From: Hypericum androsaemum
Lineage: Eukaryota > Streptophyta > Magnoliopsida > Malpighiales > Hypericaceae
DNA: 64,000 bases
Direction: 5' to 3'
Assembly: GCA_963995505.1 (NCBI GenBank)
Contig: OZ023181.1
Coordinates: 9,399,487 to 9,463,486 of the forward strand
The position numbers and the translations under genes are program-made. Shown here piece by piece: positions 1 through 11,889 of this stretch (the stretch's first letter is position 1; each line of letters begins with the position of its first letter). Under the pieces are notes generated by a model. That model ran no database searches and was not told the DNA's origin. It saw only the letters and a program-made list of their open reading frames with translations.

Positions 1-222
1 ACGTATCAATGCACATAACAAGTGCTGTTAACTACATCGCAAAAAAAAGTGATGTTAACTCCTAACAAAACATTAAAAAGGTATCTCGCGGTTGCAAAAA
101 TCACTATTACTTTTTGTTATATTTTTGGTAAGAAATATTACTCATTAATTCAGATTCAAGATATGTCACAATATATCTTACTATAATAAAGGAAACATCA
201 TTTTTAAGTGATTTGGTGTCAT

Positions 223-761
223 TAAGGTGTGCATTCGGTATTTACCAATTTTGATTATCGAATACCGAATAACGAAATGTTAAAAAAACTCTACCGATCC
301 CAAATAGTATTCGGTAAATTTGGTATTCACCAAATTGAATTTCAGTAAATTCGATATTTACCAAATTTACCAATTTTTTGGAAAAATTATAATTTATATT
401 ATATTTAATCCAAAAATGCAAACACAGTTTCAATAATCACAAATTTAATTTAATTAGTATAAGTCCATCAAATCTAATTAGTATAAAGTCTATTTAGAGC
501 ATCGACTTTTTGACGAGGCCAAAGAATTTTTTGATAAATTATCTATAATTTGGCTTATACATTTATTAATATATTTGATAAATTACCATTTCAGTAAAAT
601 ATCGGTATTTACCAAAATTTACCGAGAACCAATATTTACAAAATTTCTCAAAAACCTTCTACCGAATTGATTACCGAATACCGATTTATCAATCCCGAAC
701 TACCGAATTTCCAAAATTTTACCAAATTTACCGAATTCCGAGTATCATTTACTCACCCCTA
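223..761. mobile_element. hAT-like non-autonomous element (MITE)
   Basis: AT-rich 0.54-kb segment with no coding potential. It starts TAAGGTGTGCATTCGGTA and ends ACTCACCCCTA, whose complement begins TAGGGGTGAGTAAATG, so the ends are a degenerate inverted pair of the TAGGGGTG type usual for plant hAT elements. The flanking 8-mers GGTGTCAT (215-222) and GGTATCAC (762-769) agree at 6 of 8 bases, as expected of an old 8-bp target duplication. The interior repeats ACCGAAT/TTTACC words on both strands. The family is inferred from the ends only. Confidence 0.45.
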
Positions 762-774
762 GGTATCACACGTG

Positions 775-1437
775 AAAATGTCAAAACTATCCCTAAACGT
801 TAAAAGCTTAAACCCAATTCCAAACTCCAAACCCAAAACTCCCAACCTCGAACAGCGAACCTTTGTACCCCAGACTCAGATCCCCGGACTACGGACCCCA
901 GACCTCCGAGACCCCAGACCATGGACCATCGAGACCACCAAGACCCTCGAACCCCGAACCACTACACCGCAAGACCGTCGGACCTACCGAACCACCAGAC
1001 CCCTGGACCACTAGGCCACAAACTCCTAGACCGCCAGACCCCCGGACCACAGATTCACCAAACCATGGACCCCGGCCCTAAACCCCCGGACCCACGGACT
1101 AGCTGACCGCTGGATCCCCGAACCCCAGGACCACCGGACCTCGGACTACCGGACCACAGACCCACTGAACCACCGGACCATCGGATTGGCGGACTCCGGA
1201 CCCAGAACCACCAGACTCTGAACCACTAAACCAACTCCGGACCCCTGGACCACCGGACCACCATACCCCCGAACCACCAGACCATGGACCCCCGAATCTG
1301 CTGACCAACTAACCGCTGGACCCCCGAACCCCTAACCCCGGACCCCGAACCCCAGGAGCACCGGACCTTGAATCCCCAGACCACTAGACCGCCAGGCCCC
1401 TGACTCCAGACCTCTCCGACCACTGACCCTGACTCCC
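775..1437. repeat. C-rich minisatellite (CCGGACCAC-like units)
   Basis: About 660 bp built from degenerate 9-12 base units such as CCGGACCAC, CCCCGAACC and CCAGACC. The top strand is strongly C/A-rich and the bottom strand G/T-rich. All six frames stay fairly open and give Pro/Arg/Thr-rich or Gly/Val/Trp-rich translations with no domain, so no gene is called. Confidence 0.8.
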
Positions 1438-2904
1438 GAAACCTATTCTTTTTCTTTTGTACAGTTGAAAAAAGAAAATCATTGAACGATATGTTTTGCA
1501 GATTTTGAAAGACAATAGCACTCGCATCGCGCGTGCATATTTACTAGTGATTGATAGTAGAAAGGAATGTATGTCAGAAAAATATTCTGTTTTCCAGGAT
1601 AATTATGATAGTCCTGGACTCTTTCAGCTTGATATATTTCAAAATTAATAACAAGCATTCTCAGCTAAATTGTAAGTTATTTTAACAAAAACAGATTTTA
1701 AAAATGAAAAATAAAAAAGGAAAATTAGTATCTTTTTCTTTTTTAAACTTCATACTCGAAATAAAAGGAGATGATCAAGGGAGGCAGGTGAGGTTAGAAA
1801 GACATCAGCAACTGGGCTCTTTCTTATTTTTAAAAAACAGCCCCAACTCTGCAATTGGAGACATCTAAATATCGCTTGCTGGCCTATTCCCCAAAGAACA
1901 AAAATGATACGCTTGGGCTTTTGTGGTTTGAGCTACTCGTTCCAAGTAGTTTCTCTCCGCGTAGGCCAGAAGGTACGATAAATAGAAATATTGTTGGCAT
2001 GTGGTTAAGAGGATTTTATTATATCCTAACTGGAAACTATCTCGTCGTCCCCCTTATTGTTATGGTTTTCAAAAATATGGTCCCATTGATTGGACCGCAA
2101 TTCGACGTCAATCCTGGGTCTTTTTCAACTTAAATCTGAACTGCGAGTCGTTGATCACTGATTCAGCTGGTCGGACCGACATGTCGAGAGAAATCTCATT
2201 TCGATCTCCGGATCATTTTTAAAAAATACTTCTACTTTTTGTCGAGAAAATATATTTGTTATCGTTGATCACCAGTTTAATCGATCAGATCGACTAGTTG
2301 AAAGAAATCTCATATCAATCTTTGGGTCATTTTTTAAAACCATGCTTATTGTTAAAAAATATATATTTAACCATATTCAAATGTGGTATGCGTAACAGAT
2401 ATCAACCATGTACTTTCCTAACAAATGTCATCTTTCCGAAAGCTGATCTTATCTATGTATCCATTCCCTGTGTTCCCCTCTACATAATTCCATGAGTACA
2501 TCCAATTAGCTATATCTGTTTTTTTTTACAGTTTCATCTGTTTTTTTTTTGTAGAATAGCTTCATCTGTTTGGCCGGTTATATGCGTCCATCAAAATAAC
2601 TGTAGATTCCTTTTAAAATTAGTCCCTCTTGCATTGTGTTAATTCATTCTCGATCAGAGTTGCTGATCTGTTTTTCATGGGGCTGTAGAATGGATTAAAT
2701 GGGAAACTATAAATAATCATACCAGGTCATTATTAGCACCAATCAGAATCTGTCCAAAAAACTTAGATTCTCAAGATTCTAAATAAACTAGAACAATTTT
2801 AATTTCTTCTGATAGAAAAAGTTGTTTTAAAATTTTTCCCAAGTTCAAACTGTTGTTTCGGAGGGTTGATGTACTTGATTAGGATCTACGGCAGTCGAGG
2901 CAAG
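1438..2904. other. Intergenic, no gene recognised
   Basis: AT-rich sequence with only short chance ORFs. The one structure seen is a diverged tandem duplication at 2151-2378: two units of about 114 bp, each beginning TTGATCAC and containing a GAAATCTCAT..CATTTTT stretch. No splice-consistent coding or known domain was recognised. Confidence 0.5.
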
Positions 2905-3536
2905 TGTTGGACACTTTCTCCGTAAGACGAGATTGCCCCGTATATTTCATTGCGGTACGGGCTTCGGCAATCGTCCCCAAGATACAACGACTGTTTAGTA
3001 CATTTTCAAGAACGTTGCACACGTATCTCGAAACTTTCGGGCGAACCCTTATATACCCAGAACTTTCGGACTTTTTTTTTTCTAAGTGAAGAACGGGGGA
3101 AGAGGAGAAGACAACAGTGCTTGGAGATGCACTTGCTGCTGGGATGGATGATTATGGCAGGGGGCAGGCCTATTTATAGGCTGGAGGAGGCAGGGAGGCA
3201 GCCATCCCGAAGGGCCACGAGCGCAGCCAGCCAGCCTGCGAAGTACCAAGTGCGCCACAAAGCGCCCATTGCGACCTGCGTCCAATGCGCCATGCGCACA
3301 CGCACGTGCGCGAATGCGTGCTCGGACGGTGCTTCGTACCGTCCTCGCAGCTAGCGGTGGGTCAGCCTTTAGGTAGTCAACCAAGTTTGAGAGGTGAGGA
3401 GGGGAATTCCTTATAAACAAGAAAATTCTCCTTGCTCTAATCAATGTGGTATTGCCCTTTCCATTTCCCTTTTGGGCCTCCACTTTTGGCCTTACCATTT
3501 TGGGCCAAATGCATTAAAATTGCATTCAACCCAACA
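2905..3536 (-). repeat. 3' LTR of copia element 1
   Basis: Starts TGTTGG and ends CCCAACA, giving the expected short inverted ends. On the reverse strand a TATA-like TATAAATAGG lies near 3170-3178. About 75 bases (roughly 3068-3142) are absent from the other LTR, which otherwise aligns closely. ORFs inside this repeat are not genes. Confidence 0.9.
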
Positions 3537-3549
3537 ATCCCCCACATGA
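3537..3549 (-). other. Polypurine tract of copia element 1
   Basis: Read on the reverse strand, TCATGTGGGGGAT abuts the TGTTGGG start of the 3' LTR. This is the expected position and composition of the plus-strand primer for reverse transcription. Confidence 0.75.
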
Positions 3550-4079
3550 ATGATGATTAATGCATGCAGACTCTAATCGAAAGTTCTGACGTGTTATTAT
3601 TGCATTGAGACAGGTAGCTTGCGGCTTTGAACCTTCTCTAGTAATATGTTATCGAATTTACTCGCTGCTCGGTGAACGTGATGTCTTGAACCGTCAGCTT
3701 TTGGTGTAAACCAAGACAATAACATTTACACAATAATAACCCTAGTATATTTGGGTTCTTACTTTGTGTCCGTTTCGGCCATGGACAGTATCTTGGATTC
3801 ATAAGTGTTTTTCCCATTTGAAGCGGCCATACTTCACACTTACATAGGTGATCTCCTATCAGGAGTATCCCGCCATACTCCACCTTAATCAAGGTATAGG
3901 AATTATTAAAAGCGTAATGCTTAACCTTACCACACCGCTGCAGTCTAACACCTGGGTAGCTTCTAAGAATGAGATAGGTTCCAGGTGATTAACTGAACCC
4001 TCCACAACTTAGTTGTCTCATTGAACCAAGTTTGTGGGATCTCCACTCATCATGGTTGAGTTACCGCTATGGACGTTCT

Positions 4080-7000
4080 TTAGTGTGTGGATTTTAATCC
4101 CATTCCCCTTACTGCATTGTACATTTGATCTCTATTGATTCCTTTTGTAAAAGGATCAGCTAAGTTGTCATTGGACTTTACATAATTAATGGTGATCACC
4201 CCACTAGAGATCAACTGTCTAACGGTATTGTGTCTCCGATGGATATGTCGAGACTTTCCGTTGTACAATGTACTTTGTGCTCTCCCGATTGCAGACATGC
4301 TATCACAATGTATCAATACGGGAGGCACCGGTTTGCTCAAGCACAGAATATCCTCTAGGAAGTTTCTGAGCCATTCAGCTTCTTCCCCAGCTTTGTCTAG
4401 TGCTATAAATTCCGACTCCATGGTCGATCGAGCTATGCACGTTTGTTTAGAGGACTTCCAAGACACAGCTCCTCCTCCTATGGTGAATACATATCCACTC
4501 GTGGATTTGGAGTCCTTAGTGTCCAATATCCAGTTTGCGTCACTGTATCCTTCTAATACAGCTGGATATTTAGCATAATGTATGCCATGGTTTATGGTAT
4601 GTTTTAAATACCGTAAAACCCTTTTCAGAGCTAGCCAGTGATCCTTCCCTAGATTACTAATGAATCTACTAAGCTTACTAACTGAGTACGTAATATCGGG
4701 ACGTGTGCAGTTTGTTAAATACATCAAGCTCCCGATAATTTGTGCATACTTCAGTTGAGATACTGGGTCCCCTCGATTCTTGGTTAAGTGTAGATTCAAA
4801 TCTACTGGAGTCTTAATCGGAGGTTTGTCAAAAGCTTCAAATTTCTTGAGCACACTTTCCACGTAGTGGGATTGCGTCAAGATAATTTCGTCAGCTTTCC
4901 TAGAAATTTTTATTCCTAGTATGACGTCTGCCAGACCCATATCTTTCATATCAAAGTGGTTCTTTAACATGTTCTTAGTTTTCACAATAACCTCTTTATT
5001 GCTTCCCATAATTAGTAAGTCATCTACATAGAGATATACAATTACGTAGGCTTCAGGTGTGCCCTTAATGTAAACACATTTATTGCACTCGTTGATCTTA
5101 AATCCATTTGACAGCATTGTTCTATCAAATTTCTCGTGCCACTATTTCGGCGCTTGTTTTAGCCCGTATAGTGACTTGACTAGCCGACACACTTTATGCT
5201 CTTGACCAGGAGCCACAAACCCTTCAAGTTGCTCCATGTATATCTCCTCTTCCAGTTCTCCATTTAGGAAAGCTTTTTTTACGTCCATTTGGTAGATCTC
5301 GAGGTTATAGAGTGCTGCAATAGCTATGAGTACTCTAATTGATGTGATTCTTGTGACCGGTGAATACATGTCAAAGAAATCATATCCCTCCTTCTGCTTG
5401 AACCCTTTAGCTACCAATCGAGCTTTGTACTTGTTGATTGATCCATCAGCTTTGTATTTCCTTTTTAGGATCCACCTGTATCCCAAAGGTTTGCAGCCCA
5501 GTGGGAGATCCACGATTTCCCACGTGTGGTTTTGCATAATGGATTCTATCTCACTATTGATAGCTTCCTTCCAGAGAGGAGCATCTGGACTGGACAATGC
5601 CTCTTGGATTGTCCTGGGTTCATCTTCTAACGCATAGGTTAGATAATCTGGACCAAAGAATTTGGTTACCTTCGTTCGTTTACTGCGTCTAGGTTCATCG
5701 TCTTCCTAATTTGACCCTTGCATAGTCTCGTGAGCCCTTTTCTTTGGACTTCCTTCCTTTCTTTCCTTATTAGGAAAGCTATTTTCAAAGAACGTTGCGT
5801 TCCTTGATTCTATGACCATTCCCGTATTTATCTCAGGGTTTTCAGATTTATGCACCAAAAACCGATAAGCACTACTATTTTGTGCATATCCGATAAAGAT
5901 GCAATCAATGGTCTTGGGTCCTATTCTCACCTGTTTAGGCTTAGGTACTTCGACCTTTGCTAGGCACCCCCACACTTTAAGGTAACCGTAGGAAGGCTTC
6001 CTTCCTTTCCATAGTTCATATGGGGTTTTATCCCTTTTCTTGTGTGGCAACTTGTTTAAAATGTGGTTAGCTGAGAGCACAGCTTCCCCCCACATGTTCT
6101 GGGGTAAGCCCGAGCTAATCAACATAGCGTTCATCATCTCCTTAAGAGTTCGATTTTTGCGTTTAGCTATGCCATTTGATTGAGGTGAGTATGGAGCAGT
6201 TGTCTGATGAATAATGCTATGTTCTTGACAGAGTTCACCAAACGGAGCTACATATTCTCCCCCTCGATCACTTCGGATCATTTTGATTTTCACGCTGAGT
6301 TGATTTTCAACCTCATTCTTATATCTCTTAAAGGCATCAAGGGCTTCGTCTTTTCCCTTTAGGAGATATACGTAACAGTATCTCGTACAATCATCGATAA
6401 ATGTGATGAAGTATTTCTTCCCGCCTTTAGTTTGCACGTGTTTCATATCGCAAGTGTCCGTATGAATTAATTCTAAAGGCGTAGTACTTCTTTCCACCGA
6501 ATGTAAAGGTGCTTTGGTCATTTTAGCCTCCACACATACTTCACATTTATCAGATGGGTTAAACTCTAGATTCGGTAATAAATTTAAGCTTACTAACTTT
6601 CTTAGCGAGTTTAGATTTACGTGTCCTAATCTACCATGCCATAAATTAGAACACTCGGCCAAGTAAGAAGAAGCGTTAACTTTATTTTTACCATTAAAGG
6701 TGCGATGTACGGTTATTACATTCATCTTAAACAGCCCCCTTTCTAGATAGCCCTTTCCTATGAATTGAGTCAGTACAAACTTATCAGCCTCAAATATAAG
6801 CTTAAGACCGGCTTTGCTTAACAGTGAGCCAGAAACTAAGTTCTTGCGGATGTCCGAGATATGCAGCACATCCTTGAGGGTCAGCTCCTTTCCTGAGGTC
6901 AGCTTCAGGACCACCTTTCCCAGACCAACGATCCTGGACGTTGCGGAGTTTCCCATGAACAGCTTTCGGCCGGTGATCGGGATATAGTTCGAGAACATCT

Positions 7001-7919
7001 CCTTGTCCGAGCAGACGTGGCGGGTAGCTCCTGTGTCCACGAACCACTCTCTCGGATTGTCTACCAGGTTGGCTTCAAACACCACGGCTGACAGATCCAT
7101 CTGGGACAAGTCTTTAGCCAGGTTAGCCTTTCCTTGGTTGTCCTTCTTCGGCTGGCGACAGTCCTTAGCCATGTGTCCGGGTTTACCGCAGTTGTAGCAG
7201 TCGCCCTTGATTTTCTTTTTCTTCTTGGGCTCTTGCTTCTCCTGCTTATCCCCAGACTTCTTCCTCTTCTTGTTACCTTTTCCCTCGGCGAGGGGCATGG
7301 TGGTCTCAGGGTTGGCCTTTCCTTGCTTGACTTCGGACTTTCGGTTGTCTTCCTCGATCCTAAGTCTCACGATCAGGTCTTCTAGGCCCATGTCCTTCCT
7401 CTTGTGCTTGAGATAGCTCTTGAAGTCCTTCCAGAGCAGGGGGAGCTTTTCGATCATCGTAGCTACTTGGAAGGACTTGCTGAGTTGCATCCCTTCGGCT
7501 TGGATCTCGTGAAGGATCAGCTGCAACTCTTGCACTTGGTCGATGACCTTCTTGGAGTCCACCATCTTGAAGTCGAGGAATCGTCCGACGATGAATTTCT
7601 TCGTCCCGGCATCCTCCGTTTTGTACTTCTTCTCGAGTGAACTCCACAGCTCTTTAGCGGTCTTAGCTTTCGCGTAGACGGTGTAGAGCGTGTCGTCTAG
7701 TCCATTCAGGACGTAGTTTTGGCATAGGAAGTCGCTATGACTCCATGCATCGAGGGCGTTGATCTTCTGTTGATTTGCCTCATTTTCCGCCACCTTTGGA
7801 GCCTCTTCCTTCAAGAATCGGACCAGGTTGAGCGTTGTCAGGTAGAACAACATCTTCTGTTGCCACCTCTTGAACTCGGGACCGCTGGTGCTGAGCTTGC
7901 TGATGCCATCTTCAAGTAC
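4080..7919 (-). pseudogene. copia gag-pol polyprotein, broken by two stops
   Basis: One continuous reading frame interrupted by in-frame stops near 5704-5706 and 5139-5141, with no frameshift. Visible on the reverse strand: gag with [14 protein letters not shown]; zinc knuckle [14 protein letters not shown]; aspartic protease [15 protein letters not shown]-pre-integrase [10 protein letters not shown]; integrase with IDDCTRY and IRSDRGGEY; reverse transcriptase with [11 protein letters not shown]; RNase H-like C-terminus. The third integrase acidic residue, normally Glu in an AERKNRTL motif, reads AKRKNRTL (Glu to Lys), which should abolish integration. The gag N-terminus is missing and the frame runs into LTR sequence. 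Family and domain order are certain; activity is excluded by the stops. Confidence 0.93.
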
Positions 7920-7920
7920 A

Positions 7921-8433
7921 CGTAAGACGAGATTGCCCCGTATATTTCAGTGCAGTACGGGCTTTGGCAATCGTTCCCAAGATACAACGACTGTTTAGGG
8001 CGTTTCCAAGAACGTTGCACACGTATCTCGAAACTTTTGGGCGAACTCTTATATACCCAGAACTTGGATGATTATGGCAGGGGGCAGGCCTATTTATAGG
8101 CTGGAGGAGGCAGGGAGGCAGCCATCCCGAAAGGACGCGTCCGCAAGTGCCAAGTGCGCCACAAAGCGCCCATTGCGACCTGCGTCTAATGCGCACACGC
8201 ACGTATGCGTGCACGTGCGCGTGCTCGTGCTCGTGCTCGTGCTTCGCACCGTCCTCGCAGCTAGCGGTGGGTCAGCCTTTAGGTAGTCAACCAAGTTTGA
8301 GAGGTGAGGAGGGGAATTCCTTATAAACAAGGAAATCCTCCTTGCTCTAATCAATGTGATATTGCCCTTTCCATTTCCCTTTTGGGCCTTACCATTTTGG
8401 GCCAAATACATTAAAATTGCATTCAACCCAACA
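7921..8433 (-). repeat. 5' LTR of copia element 1 (end-truncated)
   Basis: Aligns to the 3' LTR but is 119 bp shorter. It has an internal deletion after CCCAGAACTT and lacks the terminal TGTTGGACACTTTCTC. It gained a GTGCTC microsatellite near 8216-8245. The TATA-like TATAAATAGG is kept on the reverse strand near 8090-8098. The gag frame follows immediately with no primer-binding site. Confidence 0.88.
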
Positions 8434-8544
8434 CAAACAGCAGTGTATTTTCACAATCTTAACTTCTGAATACGATATACCTATAAATATTTCTCCTATT
8501 CAAAGTAAAATTTGAAAATTTTAACTCACCCTTAACGCTAGATC

Positions 8545-8660
8545 AGATGCACTCGACAAAGGCTCCGGGACCCGATGACATGCCCCCCATTTTTTATCAA
8601 AACATTGGTCAATAGTGGGACAGGAGATTCTGTGCGCAGTTTGGAGATTTTAAATGGCGA
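8545..8660 (+). pseudogene. LINE reverse transcriptase scrap
   Basis: The forward frame reads STKAPGPDDMPPIFYQNI, matching the conserved KAPGPDG(M)P..F(Y/F)Q motif at the start of plant L1-type reverse transcriptase domains, followed by a stop and loss of similarity. Only about 35 residues survive. Non-LTR origin is well supported by the motif; nothing else of the element is seen nearby. Confidence 0.65.
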
Positions 8661-9200
8661 GGCATATCCGACCAAATTGATTAGTCCGTGATATTTTTAA
8701 AATCAAATCAATTAGCCTTTAAAACATGCGCAATTTCCCCTATATCAAAAGCTAGAAATGCACTACTAATGGTTGCACACTTTATTAATGTCACTACTCA
8801 ATCTAACATCCTTCATAAATATTGTATTAACAAATACAAATAATCTAAGTTCGACTAATCCAAACCGCAAGTGTTGATTTTCGAAAGAACTAGAAACCGC
8901 AAGTATTAATTTCATGAAAGAACGTGTTCCACCAATCTAATCCTCAAGTATTTTGGTAAGAGTATTATCGTGATGTTCTATTTACATAGAATCAAGTTGG
9001 TAGGAAAAAAACATATCATGGGCAAAGATTGTGTTAATATGATTTCAACAATCAATTCAATGACAATTTCACTATTACCTTAATATAGTTCGAGGATTCG
9101 CTGGTGGCGCCATATCTAGATGCGATATCATCATTGTGTTTAATGTTAGTTCTATCATTATATTCAATGGTGCCAACATCATCCAGTTAATGTGAGTTCC
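8661..9200. other. Intergenic, nothing recognised
   Basis: AT-rich, short ORFs only, no domain, repeat pair or splice-consistent exon seen. Confidence 0.4.
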
Positions 9201-9204
9201 ATCA

Positions 9205-10535
9205 TGCCGAGGATATTTAGGCGTCTCTGCTCTATCTAAAAATGTTGGTCTAGCCGTCCCTATTTTATTTGAAAATGTTGGTCTCGAGTTCCTGTCTGAC
9301 ATCATCATCAATTTTTTTTCTAATTTTTGTCAAGAAAATGACTAAAATACCCTTACACAAAAACAAAACAAAAATCTTCTTCTTCAACCATCTACAATAT
9401 CCAAGAACACTCAACCCAAATTGAACATAAAAAAAAATCAATTAAACAGAACACCAATTTGCGAGGGCGAGCAGCAATGAGGGTTAACTTGTTAACCAAC
9501 CTATCTTCGAGAACAGCTTGCTCGTTGTCGCTCCAAGTTTGAATCCATGAAATTGTAAAATTAGATCTTCTAAGAAGCACACCTTTTCGCTCTACTATAG
9601 AAGCTTTAAAATCCCTAATTGCCCAATCCATGAAATCGTGAGCCCTAAACTCAACAAAGGAGGAACCCTAACTAAAATGAAGCAAGGTGTGCATCGATTG
9701 AACATCTTCTTCCCTACACCACACCATCGCAGCCAACAACTTCTTTTCGATTGAACCCCAAAAAAAACCCAATCTTTCATGGGTTTGCATCGATTCAACC
9801 CAATCCAAGGCAATTACTTCATACCCACTTAAGAAAAACCTTCTGGGTGAAGAGGAGGAGCAGAGGGAGAAGACGAGCCGACGAGTTCGCAGCAAGGAAG
9901 AAGGCGGACGATGGTAGGGCAGCGGCCGCGACTCAGATTAGGCGACGGGAGAGACGGGATTAGGCGCCTCTGACCTCGTCCTCCTCGCCTGTGACAGTCT
10001 TCGGCCGGTGCTTGTCCACGGTGGCGACCCTGAGAACTGGCTCTGCCTCCTTGGCATCGAGCACTTCCTCTGATTTTTGAGAAAGCGGGTCAGCGGACGA
10101 CCGGGAGGAGGGAAGCGAGGGCTTCGAGGCTGCTAATAGGGCGGTGGCCTTGGAGGGAGAGAAGGAGTTGGATCGATACATTCCAACCCGAACATAAACA
10201 AAAAGAAATTAGGAGTTTAGGGTTAAGAGGTCCAGACAATTGAATGTTTTTGGGTTATTGTTTTTCATGTTTTTCGATTTTTGTTAGTTTTGATTTTATT
10301 TCTGGGTTGTGTTCTTGGGTTCATGTTCTTATTTTCTAAAGTTGAGGATGGTGTTTTTTTTTGTTTTTTCAAGAGCATGGAGGTCATTTTTTTGACAAAA
10401 AATAAAAAAAATGACCGTTGACGTTTTCCAGCGACCCGAGACCAATATTTTTAGGTAAAGCGGTGACGGCTAAATAATTTTTAAAAAAGTAGGGACCCTA
10501 GAGGTGATTTCACACCGGGGACCTAAGGGCAATTT
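9205..10535. mobile_element. Degenerate MULE-like element with GC-rich interior
   Basis: The two flanks are imperfect inverted copies. The left side has CTAAAAATGTTGGTCT, then GTCAAGAAAATGAC and 'ACTAAAATACCC'. The complement of the right side has CTAAAAATATTGGTCTCGGG, then GTCAAAAAAATGACC. The right end finishes GGGCAATTTATCC; the matching left tip is not clear, so the left boundary is approximate. The interior (about 9840-10180) is GC-rich and unlike the AT-rich surroundings, with a 73-codon reverse-strand frame starting MYRSNSFSPSKATALL, as expected of captured gene DNA. I do not recognise the source gene. Confidence 0.45.
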
Positions 10536-10554
10536 ATCCAATTTTTTATTGTTA

Positions 10555-11155
10555 GATTCATACCCTACCCTCCTGGAGACCCAAGGTCTACATGGTCCGA
10601 CCTTTTAACGTTATGCATTTTGATAATTTTTAATCAAAAGTTAATTTTTATATAAAATTTAAATAAATTTAAGATATTTACTACGTTATACATTAACATT
10701 CAATAGAAAATTGATAAAACATCAAATTTTGTAATTTAATTTCAACAGTACAAGGTTTTTTTTTCAAATTTGAAGTACATAAACAATTTAACAAAAGAAA
10801 AATATAGAATTTCGACTTCTAGTGATCCATCATGCTCGACATTTTCTAAGCTGGTTATGTAATAACATAATAAATATGTTAAAATTAACCATAAAGTATA
10901 TTATATATATTATCAATACAGTCTAATTAAGGTCTAATTAGAGTAGAGTCTAAAATACGGTAAAAATGTAAGGGTATGGTCCGACCTACAGGGTCTAACT
11001 ATGGATTCATACCCTACCCTAGAGCCTACTTCTAAACATGAACTCATACCCATATCTTACCCTAGACTCGGTCAAAGTCAACATACCCTAGATTTGTAGC
11101 ATAAAAATAGGGTCCGACCTACAGGATATGAATATTTTTGCCATCCCTAATGTTA
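10555..11155. mobile_element. hAT-like fragment (right end intact)
   Basis: Non-coding AT-rich segment in which GGTCCGACCTACAGG, CATACCCTACCCT and related words recur on both strands. It ends GCCATCCCTA, whose complement TAGGGATGGCAAAAAT is a typical plant hAT terminus. The matching left end is missing, so it is probably 5'-truncated by the adjoining MULE-like element. Confidence 0.4.
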
Positions 11156-11339
11156 TAAGGCTGATGTTCCAAATTATTACAAGGACCACATCGTTTCCCA
11201 ACATTAACAATAACATGTTAAAAGTACCATAGAATTTATTTGGATTGAAAAATGTAGCATCTAACATCTAATCATTCGCGAGGTTGGATAATGTACGGAC
11301 CAAGTAGGTAACGATTCTTGGGCTTGACCTGTCATGGGG

Positions 11340-11690
11340 AGAGGATATCGTTGGTTTGTTGCTGTTAATATCAGATTGATGCAATTTCAAACACTACAAA
11401 ACGATAAGACAAAGATGTACAATTATGTATTTTTGTGTCATGTCTAAATTCGGCATAGAAAATGGTCAAAATTGAGTTAAAAGTTTCGACAGTTTAGGTT
11501 TTCCTATTTTAGGCCCGGGCCAATTTAGGTTTTCCTATATTGAACACAGCTTAGAATTTTTTTGTATTGGCTAGAACTAGATTTTTCTATATAATGAGAG
11601 TTTAGCCATAGGAAAAGACACAACACATCAATCATACGAAATCCTCTAGCTACGTGATTTTTATCTTTTATGTTTCTGTTGAGAATAAAA
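11340..11690 (+). repeat. 5' LTR copy (truncated at both ends)
   Basis: Similar to the 3' LTR from about GATTGATGCAATTTC to TTTATCTTTTATGTTTCT, then diverges. The TGTTAG start and the real end are not recognisable, so no primer-binding site can be placed. Confidence 0.6.
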
Positions 11691-11889
11691 AATAACAAAT
11701 GTATCAGGGTTGCTTTGGTTCGTTGCTCGAAGCCGGGTCACCGCGGGATCGAGTTAGGCTCGGGAACCCTGGATCATCGCGGACCTCGATCGTCGCAGGA
11801 AAGGATACCCCAGGATCATCGTAGGCTGCCGAATGCTCGAACTCTAGGACAGCCTCTTTCTGATGCACGAAGCCGATGATGTAATCAAT

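Larger units (their letters stand above)
2905..8433 (-). mobile_element. Ty1/copia LTR retrotransposon 1 (degenerate, reverse strand)
   Basis: Two direct repeats (2905-3536 and 7921-8433) flank a copia-type gag-pol region on the reverse strand. Domain order on that strand is gag, zinc knuckle, protease, integrase, reverse transcriptase, RNase H, the order that defines Ty1/copia. A purine tract lies beside the left LTR. The 5' (right) LTR lacks the last 16 bases of the LTR, the primer-binding site and leader are absent, and the LTR joins gag directly, so the copy cannot be autonomous. No matching target duplication is seen (left flank GGCAAG, right flank CAAACAG), suggesting rearrangement after insertion. 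Confidence 0.93.

Noticed and set aside
772..1423. Several overlapping Pro/Thr-rich and Gly/Val/Trp-rich ORFs
   Set aside because: All six frames are open because of the minisatellite; no start context or domain.
2950..3498. ORFs of 134 and 138 codons near 3 kb and similar ones at 7912-8426
   Set aside because: They lie inside the two LTR copies of copia element 1 and are repeated with them.
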